Of a stretch of DNA of 64,000 nt, positions 36,773 through 47,500 are shown piece after piece; positions within the stretch are counted from its first letter, which is position 1, and each line of letters opens with the position of its first letter. This stretch comes from Mycoplasmatota bacterium (lineage in GTDB: Bacteria > Bacillota_I > Bacilli_A > MAG-NZ), in the NCBI GenBank assembly GCA_018394315.1, contig CP074575.1, positions 647,501 to 711,500 on the forward strand, read 5' to 3'. The notes below the pieces were generated by a model that saw nothing but the letters and a program-made list of their open reading frames with translations, did no database searches and had not been told where the DNA came from. The position numbers were made by a program, and so were the translations under genes.

Positions 36773-36799
36773 GGGGTTCGAATCCCTCTTTCTCCGCCA
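36773..36799 (+). repeat. att site 5
   Basis: All 27 bases of the tRNA-Ser 3' end including CCA. No integrase remnant follows; a terminator hairpin does (36813). Confidence 0.9.
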
Positions 36800-36812
36800 T
36801 AAAAATAAGATT

Positions 36813-36840
36813 AGTAAACGCCTAAAGTCGTTTACTTTTT
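36813..36840 (+). terminator. Intrinsic terminator
   Basis: AGTAAACG and CGTTTACT with an 8-base loop, then five T. Confidence 0.75.
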
Positions 36841-36973
36841 ATTCTTCATTATCTAACTCATCAGTCTCCATCACCGATAATCTAATTTTAAAGATGATCA
36901 ATATAGACATATTATGTTATTATATTAAGTGTATTTCTGAAGTCAATTTGATTAGTAATAGGAGAAGAATAAG

Positions 36974-37909
36974 ATGATATATACAGTATGTGGAAAGATA
37001 AATAAATCTGATATGGGCCCTACATTATCACACGAACACTTTAAGTGGGAGAGTAATGAAGAATTTTCACTTAGGATGTACTTTGAAAGAAAGTATAATG
37101 AACAGGAGATAGAAAGTGACTTTGAAAGACTGGTGCCAGTTATTAAAGAATTATATAAACTATCGTGTAGGACTATAGTGGAAGCGTCTCCTCCAATAGG
37201 TGGTCAAAATTTAAAGTTACTAAAAAGACTTTCTGAAGAAACCAAGGTGAATATAGTTCCGTGTACTGGGTGGAATGTGAATAAGTCAGTTTACAAGCTA
37301 TTTCCAAATAAATTTCGTGAACAACTTGCTAAAAGGTGGGTTAGTGATTTTAATGAAGGTTTAGATGTTCTCGAAGGTACAATTATTAGACCAGGATACA
37401 TCAAATTGTTACTTGATAGAGGTAAAATTTCAGAAGTTGATATAGAGATGATAAAAGCAGCTATTATTGCTAGCAAGGAAACTGGAATGCCGATTCATTG
37501 CCATATTTTGGAAGCAGAGATGGTGTATAGTGTTATAGAATTGTTGGAAGGAGAAAACGCTGATTTCTCTAAATTCCTTTGGGCTCATGCAGATAAGGAG
37601 AAAGATTTAGAAACAATTAAATACGCTGCAAGTAAGGGGATGTGGATAGGTATTGATACAATTCATTATGGGGAGTATAAAGAATACATTGAATTATTAA
37701 AAAACATTATCAATTCAGGCATTAAAGATAAACTGTTGTTATCACAAGATTATGATTTTATTGAAGAAATGGATAGAACAGGAAACATTAAGAGCTGTAT
37801 AAGTTTTTTTGATGAATTTATTCCATATTGTCTAAATGAAGGTTTTGATGTAAAAACCATAAGTGATATTATAGTTTCTAATCCTGCAGAGTATTACAAT
37901 ATTCCATAA
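36974..37909 (+). CDS. Phosphotriesterase-family metal-dependent hydrolase
   Basis: 311 residues of amidohydrolase fold. Metal ligands appear in order: His-x-His (LSHEHF, about residue 19), the bridging Lys region (IRPGYIKLLLDRG, about 138), His (IHCHILEA), His (LWAHADKE) and Asp (LLSQDYD, about 256). This is the phosphotriesterase/PHP (lactonase-like) group. The true substrate may be a lactone or phosphoester. It stands alone between att copies 5 and 6, with GGAGAAG before the ATG. It could be cargo or the original chromosomal flank. Confidence 0.85.
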   Translation: MIYTVCGKINKSDMGPTLSHEHFKWESNEEFSLRMYFERKYNEQEIESDFERLVPVIKELYKLSCRTIVEASPPIGGQNLKLLKRLSEETKVNIVPCTGWNVNKSVYKLFPNKFREQLAKRWVSDFNEGLDVLEGTIIRPGYIKLLLDRGKISEVDIEMIKAAIIASKETGMPIHCHILEAEMVYSVIELLEGENADFSKFLWAHADKEKDLETIKYAASKGMWIGIDTIHYGEYKEYIELLKNIINSGIKDKLLLSQDYDFIEEMDRTGNIKSCISFFDEFIPYCLNEGFDVKTISDIIVSNPAEYYNIP

Positions 37910-38238
37910 CAACACCAGTTGTATAATACAATGAAAGTTTATAAAAAAAAATAATTAAGATTTATTCATAGGTATGTTGGGGTGCGAATCCCTCTTTCTT
38001 CGCCATTTAATGGTTATAGGTAGGCTAATTCAGCATACCTTTTTTCATTGCATAGGTGGAATTTATTAAAATATATTGTTTACTACATTTTTTCTCATAA
38101 TTTTTATATCTAAGGTTATATTCTTTTGTATATACCACCAGTTCAATAATGATTAAAAAAATAAGTAGTGGATGGGCGTTCACTTATGACTGAATCAATA
38201 TTGAAAGTGGTTGGAAAAATCATATAAGGAGGAGCAGT
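37910..38238. other. Intergenic containing att site 6
   Basis: Apart from the att repeat at 37979, the only structure is a weak hairpin with a T run around 38018-38046. No gene is seen. Confidence 0.45.
37979..38005 (+). repeat. att site 6 (two or three mismatches)
   Basis: GGGGTGCGAATCCCTC then TTTCTTCGCCA, the tRNA-Ser end with G for T and T for C changes. This is the outermost copy seen and likely marks the oldest, right-hand boundary of the island. Confidence 0.8.
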
Positions 38239-40566
38239 ATGAGAAAGTTATTGGTCGTATTTACGCTTATGTTACTAGTAGTTATTACTTGCGGGTGTTC
38301 AGATGATGCTAAGAAATCTGAATTTGATTTTGAGCCTGCAATGGGTGGAGCTTTTGATTTAGGAATTGCTAATGATGAAAAATTGATTGAAATGCTAAAG
38401 AGAGAAGGTACTTTGGCTGAAGATGCATCTCCTGCAGTTGCGGAAGAAGCTTTGAGAAATTATCTTAAGGCTAAAATGAATGGGGCAACTAAGGAAGAAG
38501 GACAATTAGAATCATACAAGAGACAGATAAAAGAAAATTTTAATGATGGGAAAGTTACTGAAGGTATATTTAATGGTCTTGGAAATAAAGTTGGACAAAC
38601 TGAAGAACTTAATACCGTAGTAGAGGAAGATTGGGAGGATTCTGTTACTAAGGATAATATCTTAGTAATACTAATTGATTATCCTGACTTTAAGAACAGT
38701 ACAATGACCCCAGATGAAACAGATATGTTCTATGACAATTATACTAAGGAACATTACGAGGAAATGATCTTTGGTGATAATGGATATATAGGTCCAAATG
38801 GAGAACAGTTAATTTCCATGAAACAATTCTATCAAGCTCAGTCAGGGGGGAGCTATTCTATAGAAGGTCAAGTAGTAGGATGGTATACTGCACAAAATCC
38901 TGCGGTTTACTACGGAGGTAATATCGGTGGTGAAGATGGTCATCCTAGAAGTTTAGTATATGAGGCGTTGCTTGGTGCTGCAAATGATCCTGATGTTGAT
39001 TTATCAATATTTGATAATGAAGATAGATACGACTTAGATGGAGATGGAAATTACCGCGAACCTGATGGGCTAATAGATCATTTAATGATTATTCATGCAG
39101 GTGCTGGTGAAGAAGCAGGCGGTGGATCTTTAGGTGAAGATGCGATATGGTCGCATAGATGGAATCTTGGTGGAGTAGCTACTTTACCAGGAACAGAAGC
39201 GGAAGTTCCTTATTGGGGCGGAGAACTTGCAGCATATGATTACACTATGGAACCTGAAGATGGAGCGGCTGGTGTGTTCTCTCATGAATATGGTCATGAT
39301 TTAGGACTTAGTGATGAATATGATACTATATATTCTGGGGCTGGAGAACCTGTAAGTTTTTGGTCAGTAATGAGTACTGGAAGTTGGGCTGGAATAATTC
39401 CTGGTACTGAACCACCTGGATTTAGTCCGTATGCAAAGATGCAACTTCAAACAACTTTGGGTGGAAACTGGATAAGTGGATCTTCTATTCATTTGGATGA
39501 TATTAATGAAAATGGTATAGAAGTATTGTTAGATCAAGCAAGTACTAAGGGAACAAATAATGATGTTTTAAAAATTGAATTACCTGAAAAGGAAGTTATT
39601 ACAAATATTCCTTTTAGTGGAGAATATGAGTATTACAGTGGTAAAGGTAATAATGTAGATAATTATATGTTAACTACTATAGATTTAACTCAAGCAACTT
39701 CAGCTAAGTTACAGTTTAAAGCGTGGTATCAAATTGAAGTAGATTGGGATTACGCATCTATAGGAGTAATGAGCGCTGAAGGCTGGACATCAATTCAGGG
39801 TAATATCACTACTTCAAGTGATCCTTATGGACAAAATCCGGGATATGGTATTACTGGGTATTCGAATGGATGGGTAGACGCAGAATTTGATCTATCTCAA
39901 TTTGTAGGTCAAGAAATATATGTAGGATTTAATTACTGGACGGATGGTTATGTTGCAGAAACTGGGCTCTATGTTGATGACATTAGGGTTTCTGTCAATG
40001 AACAAGAATTAATATTTGATGATGCTGAAAGCAACTCTTTATTCGACCTATATGGATTTACAAAAGATCAAGGTAAATCATACTCTGAGCACTATTATCT
40101 AGTTGAATGGAGGAACCATGAAGGCGTTGATGAGGCTTTAGCTCACATAAAAAGAGGTAACAGCTTGATGGAATTTGATCCAGGAATGCTAGTATGGTAT
40201 GTTGATAAGGGATTCGATAATAACTGGACAGGAGTTCATCCTGGAGATGGATATTTAGGTGTAGTAGATGCAGATCAACATCTAAATATTTGGAGTGATC
40301 GTGATATTGGATCTACTAGATATCAAGTACATGATGCTGCATTCAGTTTAGAGAGTACAGAGAAAATGTACTTAGACTATACATATTTAGGTTTCTATAT
40401 GAAAGATTACTTTACAAAAATGAATCCTTTATTTGATGATAGCTTAGATTATAGTAATAGTGGACTTCCTGATGCAGGTAGAAATATACCTACCTATGGA
40501 CTGAAAATAAGAGTAGTTGGTGAAAGTGAAGATAGAAGTGTAGCAAAAATATTACTTTATAAGTAG
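38239..40566 (+). CDS. M6-family secreted metalloprotease (immune inhibitor A type), lipoprotein
   Basis: 775 residues. Lipoprotein signal (VVFTLMLLVVITCGC, Cys at about 20) followed by a propeptide-like helical part. The catalytic domain has zinc site HEYGHDLG at about residue 350, then a jelly-roll/MAM-like portion (residues about 450-580) and a C-terminal domain, as in immune inhibitor A peptidases. It is probably tethered outside the membrane and degrades extracellular protein. Strong AAGGAGGAG site; monocistronic. Confidence 0.92.
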   Translation: MRKLLVVFTLMLLVVITCGCSDDAKKSEFDFEPAMGGAFDLGIANDEKLIEMLKREGTLAEDASPAVAEEALRNYLKAKMNGATKEEGQLESYKRQIKENFNDGKVTEGIFNGLGNKVGQTEELNTVVEEDWEDSVTKDNILVILIDYPDFKNSTMTPDETDMFYDNYTKEHYEEMIFGDNGYIGPNGEQLISMKQFYQAQSGGSYSIEGQVVGWYTAQNPAVYYGGNIGGEDGHPRSLVYEALLGAANDPDVDLSIFDNEDRYDLDGDGNYREPDGLIDHLMIIHAGAGEEAGGGSLGEDAIWSHRWNLGGVATLPGTEAEVPYWGGELAAYDYTMEPEDGAAGVFSHEYGHDLGLSDEYDTIYSGAGEPVSFWSVMSTGSWAGIIPGTEPPGFSPYAKMQLQTTLGGNWISGSSIHLDDINENGIEVLLDQASTKGTNNDVLKIELPEKEVITNIPFSGEYEYYSGKGNNVDNYMLTTIDLTQATSAKLQFKAWYQIEVDWDYASIGVMSAEGWTSIQGNITTSSDPYGQNPGYGITGYSNGWVDAEFDLSQFVGQEIYVGFNYWTDGYVAETGLYVDDIRVSVNEQELIFDDAESNSLFDLYGFTKDQGKSYSEHYYLVEWRNHEGVDEALAHIKRGNSLMEFDPGMLVWYVDKGFDNNWTGVHPGDGYLGVVDADQHLNIWSDRDIGSTRYQVHDAAFSLESTEKMYLDYTYLGFYMKDYFTKMNPLFDDSLDYSNSGLPDAGRNIPTYGLKIRVVGESEDRSVAKILLYK

Positions 40567-40599
40567 TTATATCTAGTTGAACTTGCGTCTGATATATAT

Positions 40600-40780
40600 G
40601 TGTAAGAATAATCCAAGATTATTTTAGAGAGATCAACATGTAGCTTTTTAATAGATATGATTATAGACGCTTGAGTTCAAAGATTAGAGAATACACTAGT
40701 AAAATAATTGAAAAAGTGGAAGGAATATTTTCTACTTTTTCTTTTACTTAGAGTATAAGCCTCTGCCTTGGGCTGACCTA
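40600..40780 (+). pseudogene. Decayed HTH-gene module, copy 4
   Basis: Sequence from GATTATTTTAGAGAGATCAAC through AGATATGATTATAGACGC to a hairpin with CTTTTTCTTTTACTTAGAGTATAAG aligns with the last half of the small HTH gene, its terminator and the following motif, with many changes and broken frames. No att copy follows, so an ancient element end may be here. Confidence 0.6.
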
Positions 40781-40886
40781 TTTACTTTAAGAAAGCTATA
40801 GGAGATATTCTTATTATAAGTCTTTTTAAAATGTATAGTTACTATTTGTTGTTGCATGGTACAATGAAGAAAAGGAGTAGGTTAGA

Positions 40887-42179
40887 ATGCAAAAGAAAAT
40901 ATTTGTGAGTATGATACTCTTTTCAATGTTAATCTTTAATGGTTGTAGTAATAGATTAGAATCTCCTGATTTTACTGAAGAGAATGACACTGAATTACCT
41001 ACGACTGGAGAAATTGAGAGTAAAGTCAAAGTCACATTTAAGGTCACTATACCTGATCCTTTGGGTGAAGGGCAGAACATATCAATAGGTTCGAAATTAA
41101 ACGGATGGGACCCTGATAATCCAGATTATTTTGCAACAAAGATTACTGATACAACTTACCATATAGAACTAGAACTTGATGCATTGAAAAAAAACAAGGT
41201 CATAGAATACCTGTGGACAATTCAGTCACTAAATAATAGTAATCCTTGGACAATGGTTGAAAGAACGGAAAGAGGATACGAGAGAGAAAATAGAGTTTTA
41301 GAATTAACTACGACCCAAGATAATTATATTGTTGATGATGAAGTATTATCATTTGATAATATCTCACTAAAGCCATCTAAGATTGTCGGGAATGTAGATA
41401 TTATCGATGACTTTTTAATTCCACAACTTGATAATCGTTTGACCACAATAAGGGTGTGGATGCCAACAACATATGATAAAAATGATACAAGCAAGAAATA
41501 TCCGGTGATATATATGCAAGATGGCCAGCAAATTATTAAGTCAACGAATTCAAGTGCAAATGAATGGTGTGTAGATGAGACAATAGAGCGATTAATTTCT
41601 GGTGGATTACACTATGGTGCTATCGTTGTGGGGATAGATACTAATGCAGAGAATAGAAGAAGTGATTATACACCAGAATGGGCTAAATCTGAGCTTAGAG
41701 GGGTTACTCAAGGGGAAGCGGATGGTTCAAGGTATGGTACGTTTATAGTAAATACATTGAAGCCTTATATTGATTCAAATTATAACACTCTACCTGATCG
41801 TGAGCATACCTCTATTATAGGAGCTTCATTAGGAGGGGTAATTTCATTTCATGTTGGACTGAAGTATATCGATGTATTTGGAGGAATAGGCTTATTTTCA
41901 CCTGCACTTCAGATAGCATCCGAGGAAGAGCGACAAGGCTTTATTAATAGTATTGACTTTGAATTGTACTCACCAAGAGTTTATGTTTACGGCGGCTACA
42001 ATGAATTTGATATTGTTTGGTATACTTATATAATTGAGAAGGAACTTAGTGAGGCTGGAGTACCTTTAGAGAATATACAAAGACAAATAAGTCCGAATGG
42101 TGAGCATCGAGCACTTTACTGGGGTGAATACTTTCATAATGCATATCTATGGCTTATAGATGATGAGGTAGTCAATTAA
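40887..42179 (+). CDS. Esterase lipoprotein with N-terminal CBM-like domain
   Basis: 430 residues. Lipobox IFNGC (Cys at about 20). Residues about 45-150 look like a starch-binding CBM20/48-type beta sandwich (GSKLNGWDPDNPDYF). The rest is an alpha/beta hydrolase of the esterase D/IroE-like group: VIYMQDGQQ, nucleophile elbow GASLGG (about residue 313) and a His near SPNGEHRALYW. It is likely a surface-bound esterase acting on polysaccharide-linked esters. The ribosome site AAAGGAG is good. Confidence 0.85.
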   Translation: MQKKIFVSMILFSMLIFNGCSNRLESPDFTEENDTELPTTGEIESKVKVTFKVTIPDPLGEGQNISIGSKLNGWDPDNPDYFATKITDTTYHIELELDALKKNKVIEYLWTIQSLNNSNPWTMVERTERGYERENRVLELTTTQDNYIVDDEVLSFDNISLKPSKIVGNVDIIDDFLIPQLDNRLTTIRVWMPTTYDKNDTSKKYPVIYMQDGQQIIKSTNSSANEWCVDETIERLISGGLHYGAIVVGIDTNAENRRSDYTPEWAKSELRGVTQGEADGSRYGTFIVNTLKPYIDSNYNTLPDREHTSIIGASLGGVISFHVGLKYIDVFGGIGLFSPALQIASEEERQGFINSIDFELYSPRVYVYGGYNEFDIVWYTYIIEKELSEAGVPLENIQRQISPNGEHRALYWGEYFHNAYLWLIDDEVVN

Positions 42180-42287
42180 TATAGTAAGTAATTGCTCATA
42201 GTATTAATAGAATTATAAACAGGTTTAGTTAGTCTTGGTTTGTGGTGAATTCTATGATAAACTGCTTATGAAAGAGGAGGAGACAAG

Positions 42288-43373
42288 ATGTTTATAATTT
42301 TTTTGAGTATTATTGTGACAATAGTTTTATTTGTATTATTCGGATTACATTCTGAAAATGGAAGGGTTGTTATCAGAAGAAATAAAGCCCAAATTCTTGC
42401 ACCACTAGGGTTGTTAATAGTTCTTTTTGGGATGATTACAAAAGTAGGAGCGGTACAAGAAGGAGTATTATATGATCCTCTTCGAGGAGGTATACAAGGT
42501 AATGTTATTAAAGAGGGATTAGTAATTAAAGCACCTTGGGCAAAATTATACACACTGCGAAAGGATCAGCAAAGCATTTCTTATAATTACTCAGAACGTG
42601 GAGAAGATACTACATTTAGTGTACAAACTGCGAATGGAGAATTTGCGGTATATGCAGTAGAGATAAAATATAAAAATTCTGATACTTCAAAAGTTTACAA
42701 GGAATTCTTAGGTATGCCTACGTCTGAACAATTAAGTCAGTACGTTCAAACAGCGATTAAGTCAATTGCTTCTGGTCATCCTAGAACTGATTATACAGGA
42801 GCAGAAGGACAAGTTAAGAGTGGTTTTACCATTTATGAAATACTTGGTAACAAGTTTGAGACAACGAGATTCTTATCAGAAGAACTCTTAAGAGAAATCT
42901 TTAAAGAATTCGGATTAGAGTTAATATCACTAAACTTTATGGATATAGATGCAGGTGTTGAAATTGAAAGTATGATTGTTGAACAAGGTACATCTGCTAA
43001 ATTAAAACAAATCAATGAAAATCTAAGAGATGCTGCAGCAGTAGCAAAAGAAACTGCAGAGATTGAAGCACAGGGATTAGCTGCTGCTGAAATTGCACGA
43101 GCTGAAGGTCAAGCGCAAGCTGTTATTTTACAAGCAGAGGCTGAAAAGCAAGCACAAATCTTACAAGCAGAAGCTGAACAGGAGTCACAAATGTTAATCG
43201 CAGAAGGTGAGGCTGAAGCTATTAGACTAGTTACGGAAGCTAATCAAGACTTAATGACAAAATTAGGGTTCACACCTGAACAATATGAACAATACATTAT
43301 TGCTAATAATTGGGACGGAGAACTTCCAGAGACTGTTTTGAGTGAAACTGCGGACATATTACTAAATAGATAA
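42288..43373 (+). CDS. SPFH/band-7 (prohibitin-like) membrane protein
   Basis: 361 residues. Two hydrophobic segments near the N-terminus (residues 1-19 and 33-52) precede an SPFH domain (about 60-210, with YDPLRGGIQGNVIKEGLVIK). An Ala/Glu/Gln-rich coiled coil follows (about 235-320, with repeats of AQAVILQAEAEKQAQILQAE). Such proteins oligomerise on the membrane and organise microdomains. It stands alone and ends at a strong terminator. Confidence 0.9.
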   Translation: MFIIFLSIIVTIVLFVLFGLHSENGRVVIRRNKAQILAPLGLLIVLFGMITKVGAVQEGVLYDPLRGGIQGNVIKEGLVIKAPWAKLYTLRKDQQSISYNYSERGEDTTFSVQTANGEFAVYAVEIKYKNSDTSKVYKEFLGMPTSEQLSQYVQTAIKSIASGHPRTDYTGAEGQVKSGFTIYEILGNKFETTRFLSEELLREIFKEFGLELISLNFMDIDAGVEIESMIVEQGTSAKLKQINENLRDAAAVAKETAEIEAQGLAAAEIARAEGQAQAVILQAEAEKQAQILQAEAEQESQMLIAEGEAEAIRLVTEANQDLMTKLGFTPEQYEQYIIANNWDGELPETVLSETADILLNR

Positions 43374-43390
43374 GCGAAATATTTTAACAA

Positions 43391-43430
43391 AAACAGATTA
43401 TTAAACCTTAATAATCTGTTTTCTTTTTCT
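43391..43430. terminator. Strong, probably bidirectional terminator
   Basis: AAACAGATTATTAA and TTAATAATCTGTTT form a 14-bp perfect stem with an ACC loop, with A-rich and T-rich flanks, between convergent genes. Confidence 0.9.
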
Positions 43431-43505
43431 ATTAATTTTTACGATTGAAGTTAGCTTTAATCTTTAAATTTTATATTATATTTTATAGCGTCTCTTTAGA
43501 ACTTT

Positions 43506-44276
43506 TTATTTTATCTTCCAATATTTTCTTCTCCATCCAGAGCCGAAATCAGGACCAGGTTCTTCGAAACTTGACCACGAAAAACCTTTACTGAGTAAGT
43601 AATTGTGGGTATCATTATCTCTATCAATATTTCCTGGAATGAGTATTAGCATTCCGCCTGGTTTCACAACTCTATTCATTTCGTTGTATTCCTTGATTGG
43701 TTCGTCTCCAAAAACGTGACCAGTCACTAAAACATCTGCAAAGTTTTCTGGAAATGGAATGTCTGTTATTAAACCATCAATAGTGTAGATGTTTTCAAGT
43801 CCAGATTGTTTTGATTTATTTTTTATGTATTCTCTAAGATTTCCTATTGGTTCAACAGCAAAAACTGTCTTTGCTAAAGGTGCAATACGGAAAGTTTGGC
43901 TTCCAGTACCTGCACCAATATCTAATACTGTTTTGTTAGAAAAATCTATTAGTTCTAGAAGCTCATTGTCATCCCAGCGATTGAATGATTGTTTATCATA
44001 TGCTTCTGGTTCAGTAACGTAAATTATCCAATCTTCTAAAGACTCTAAAAAGGCTATTTCTATTTTTCTTAATTCCTCACCGATTAGGATCTTATCATTT
44101 TTGTATTTCAGTAGAACATTATCCAACAACTCGGCAATTTCAGGACATTTATTTTTCATGAACCAGAGAATATGAGGTGATGTTTTAAGTATAATAGATA
44201 GTTGTTTTTCATCTTTAAACTTAGCTAACCACTTTAATTGAACATTTTCTAATAATAATAATGCATTAATATTCAT
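43506..44276 (-). CDS. Class I SAM-dependent methyltransferase
   Basis: 256 residues. An N-terminal helical ~85 residues precedes the Rossmann-like domain: motif I VLDIGAGTGSQTF, an acidic residue at FAVEP (motif II), FADVLVTGHVFGD (motif IV) and PGGMLILIPG (post motif). It resembles Methyltransf_11 enzymes acting on small molecules. Substrate unknown. Confidence 0.85.
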   Translation of the reverse strand: MNINALLLLENVQLKWLAKFKDEKQLSIILKTSPHILWFMKNKCPEIAELLDNVLLKYKNDKILIGEELRKIEIAFLESLEDWIIYVTEPEAYDKQSFNRWDDNELLELIDFSNKTVLDIGAGTGSQTFRIAPLAKTVFAVEPIGNLREYIKNKSKQSGLENIYTIDGLITDIPFPENFADVLVTGHVFGDEPIKEYNEMNRVVKPGGMLILIPGNIDRDNDTHNYLLSKGFSWSSFEEPGPDFGSGWRRKYWKIK

Positions 44277-44564
44277 TATCGATAAATCTTTCCATCCAAA
44301 TATAATCTTTTCCTCCTATGATCCCTTTATTTAGGTATGATTAATTATAGTATGTATAATTGTCTAAATGCAATCCATAATTATCTAATTTGACATATTA
44401 AGTATAAAATATTTTTTCGACATAATAAGAAGACATTTTAACATAAAATGATGATTGGTGATGGTAATTAGTTGCGGTAAATATAGTTGAGAAGTGTTGA
44501 AAAAACTGTTGTTTTGGTATATTATAAAGAGTGACCTAGTATGTTATTTAAGGAGAGTGTATTT

Positions 44565-47500
44565 ATGATTATGAAGATGAAGAAATATTTAATACTAACA
44601 CTTGCGATTGTTTTGGGACTAACGATTCCGAAAGCCCATGCTGTGCCAAATAGTTGTAGTATTGAAATAACAGATGGAACTAATACCGCGTATGGTGATG
44701 AAGAATTGATTACGAACAAAGATTCTGTAACTTTGATATACTCTTGTGGCGGAGTTGGTACCGTGAATTATGATGTATATAAAGACGGACTATTTTTGGG
44801 TACAAGTAATGCTTCTGAATCATATGTATATGATATTTCTGGTTTATCTGATACTGGTCAAATTGAATTATATGCCTTGGCGACTGATGATACTGGTAGT
44901 TTAGCTACAAAAACAGTTGACTTAACTATAGATAGAACACCTACTGATGTAGTGACTTCCTTAGCAGTTTCCGATGATGTAGGGGATATTACTGATAGTA
45001 AAACAAACTCTTCTACAATAGATTTAACATGGGTTGAACCTAGCAATGAAACGCCTTCTTATTATAAGGTATATTATAGAAGGGGAATCTCAAATAGGGT
45101 TGATGTTACAAATTCAGCATATGTAAATATAATTGGATTATCTGCAGGAGTTGATATTGGAACTGATGGATTAAATTTGGTTGATGGGGTTTATACTTTT
45201 TCTGTTTCTACAATAGATGCTGCAGGCAATGAGTCTGTTTTATCTAATGTTACATTTGAATATGATACTGATGCTCCTAATAACATTAGCAGTTTAGTTA
45301 TGAAAGATTCATTTGATGAGGTAATACCAATAGATGGGATTGATAATACCGATTCTATCAATTTAAGTTGGCAAGAGCCTACGGGAGAAGATGTAGATCA
45401 TTATAATATTTATGTGAAAGAAGGAAATGGTCTATTTGTCTTTAAAGATAATTCAACAACTAGTGGAAAAGAATTAAGCACAAGTGGATTAAGTGATGGC
45501 AAATTAACCTTTAAGGTTACTTCTGTTGATTTCTCTGGTAACGAGTCTTTTGGAACACAGACTTACTTTACGTTAGATACAGTAGCTCCACTATTCTCTA
45601 TCACTTATGACTTAGGTGGAGATGGTGTAAATACAAATATTGAAAGCCAAGTAATAAATTATGCAGAAAAATCTACAATTGATGTAGTAAATAGTGCAAA
45701 TGATATTGTGAAGTATTCAATAACAACTGGAGTAGCTAATTATAAGAATGGTGATTATCAGGAACTAGAAAGTGCAATTAAAAATGTTTCTTCAGATGGA
45801 TTATATACTGTTAAGGTGAAAGATCTTGCAGGTAATATTAGTAGTTTATCATTTACATTTGATCAGGTATATCCAGACATTCCAAGCAATAGATATATAG
45901 ATGTAACTTCTGTTGATGTAGAGTACCGTAATGGTATACAAGCCGTGGTTACAATAGCATGGGATAAGTCTACAGATGATACCTTGGATCACTATGAACT
46001 ATGGATAAATGGAGAACTTTATAAAGATAATATTGAGCAACCACTTACGGGTACAACTGTAGAAGAGTCATATACGTTGACTACAATTAAGTATGGTGAT
46101 GTTACGAATTATTATGAAGTGCGAACAGTTGATGAAGTTGGTAACTTTGGTAGGTACTATGAAAGAAGACACATAGTAACTGATTTAGTTGAACCAAATG
46201 CGTATATAATTTCAACTAATAGTAGTGATGAAGAAATCTTCTTTACTGTCTATTTAGAGGATAGAAATAGAGTAATAGACCGCGTATATGCAGTTTTATA
46301 TAAAAATGATATATATCAAAGAAAAATATCTCTTACATCTGGAACCAATGAGTACTCGTTTTCGGGATTGGATAGAGATAGTACTGATTATAAAATTAAG
46401 GTTGAAGCTGATTATACATTTGATGGTTCTAACTATGATGATAAGGTAATAAATGCTGATACTGTTTATCTATTAGATACATTAGATCGATTTTATGATG
46501 TGTCCGCTCAAATAGTAGATGCGAACAAGAGTGATACCTCTATTGATTTAACAATAAACTCTGTGAAGGATTCTACATCTAATGAATCAATAAGAGTGAC
46601 GTTACATGATGAAAATGGGAACCCAGTAGATTTTGAAGATGTAGATTTAGATACTGATGATTTAACAGCAACTTCTGAAGTCTCATTTAGTCCACTCATA
46701 GTTGGAGATACATATCAAATCAGAATTACCGAGAATGATGCTATTCTAGCAACATATAATTTCTCGACCGAAAAAGATATGCCTTCATCAAATTTTAAAA
46801 TAAATAATGTTGAACAAAATACTTTGGATGTATCGATAATAATTTCTGATGATGATGGATCGGTTACTGACTTAAGTGTAGTGTTACTTGAAGATGGTGA
46901 ATTGGTTCCAAATAAGTCACAAAGCTTACATGTTGGGACAAATAACGTATCATTTAGTGGATTAGATGAAAATAGTGAATACCAGTTTAAAGTATTTGCC
47001 TCATATAACTTAATGAATGGTAGAGGTGCTGTTGTAGATGATGTTATAGGGATGTATACGCTTTTCACTGCTAAGACAGTACCTACAATTAAAATTGATG
47101 ATATCGATGTTACTGGAAATTCTGTGACGTTCGACTCGAATATTACGGATAGAGACAATGCAATTGTGTCAGTTAAAGCAGTTTTATATGATGGTAACCA
47201 ATCAACAGGAAAAGAATTGCTATTAAATAAAGGAATACTTAATAATAGAGAGTTCTATGGGTTAGATCCAGTTAAGGATTACAGAATTAATATTGATATT
47301 GTGTATGATTTAAATGACAACAATGATCCTGTTACAAATCCATTATTCTATGGGACTGAGTTTAGAACATTAAAAGTTACACCTACAGTAGATGTTAAAG
47401 ATCTTAATCCGACTAACGTTAGTGTTGATTTTTCAGCTATTGTTATAGACCCTAATGATGCTTATATTAATGGATTTATTAAGTTATATTCTACTAATTC

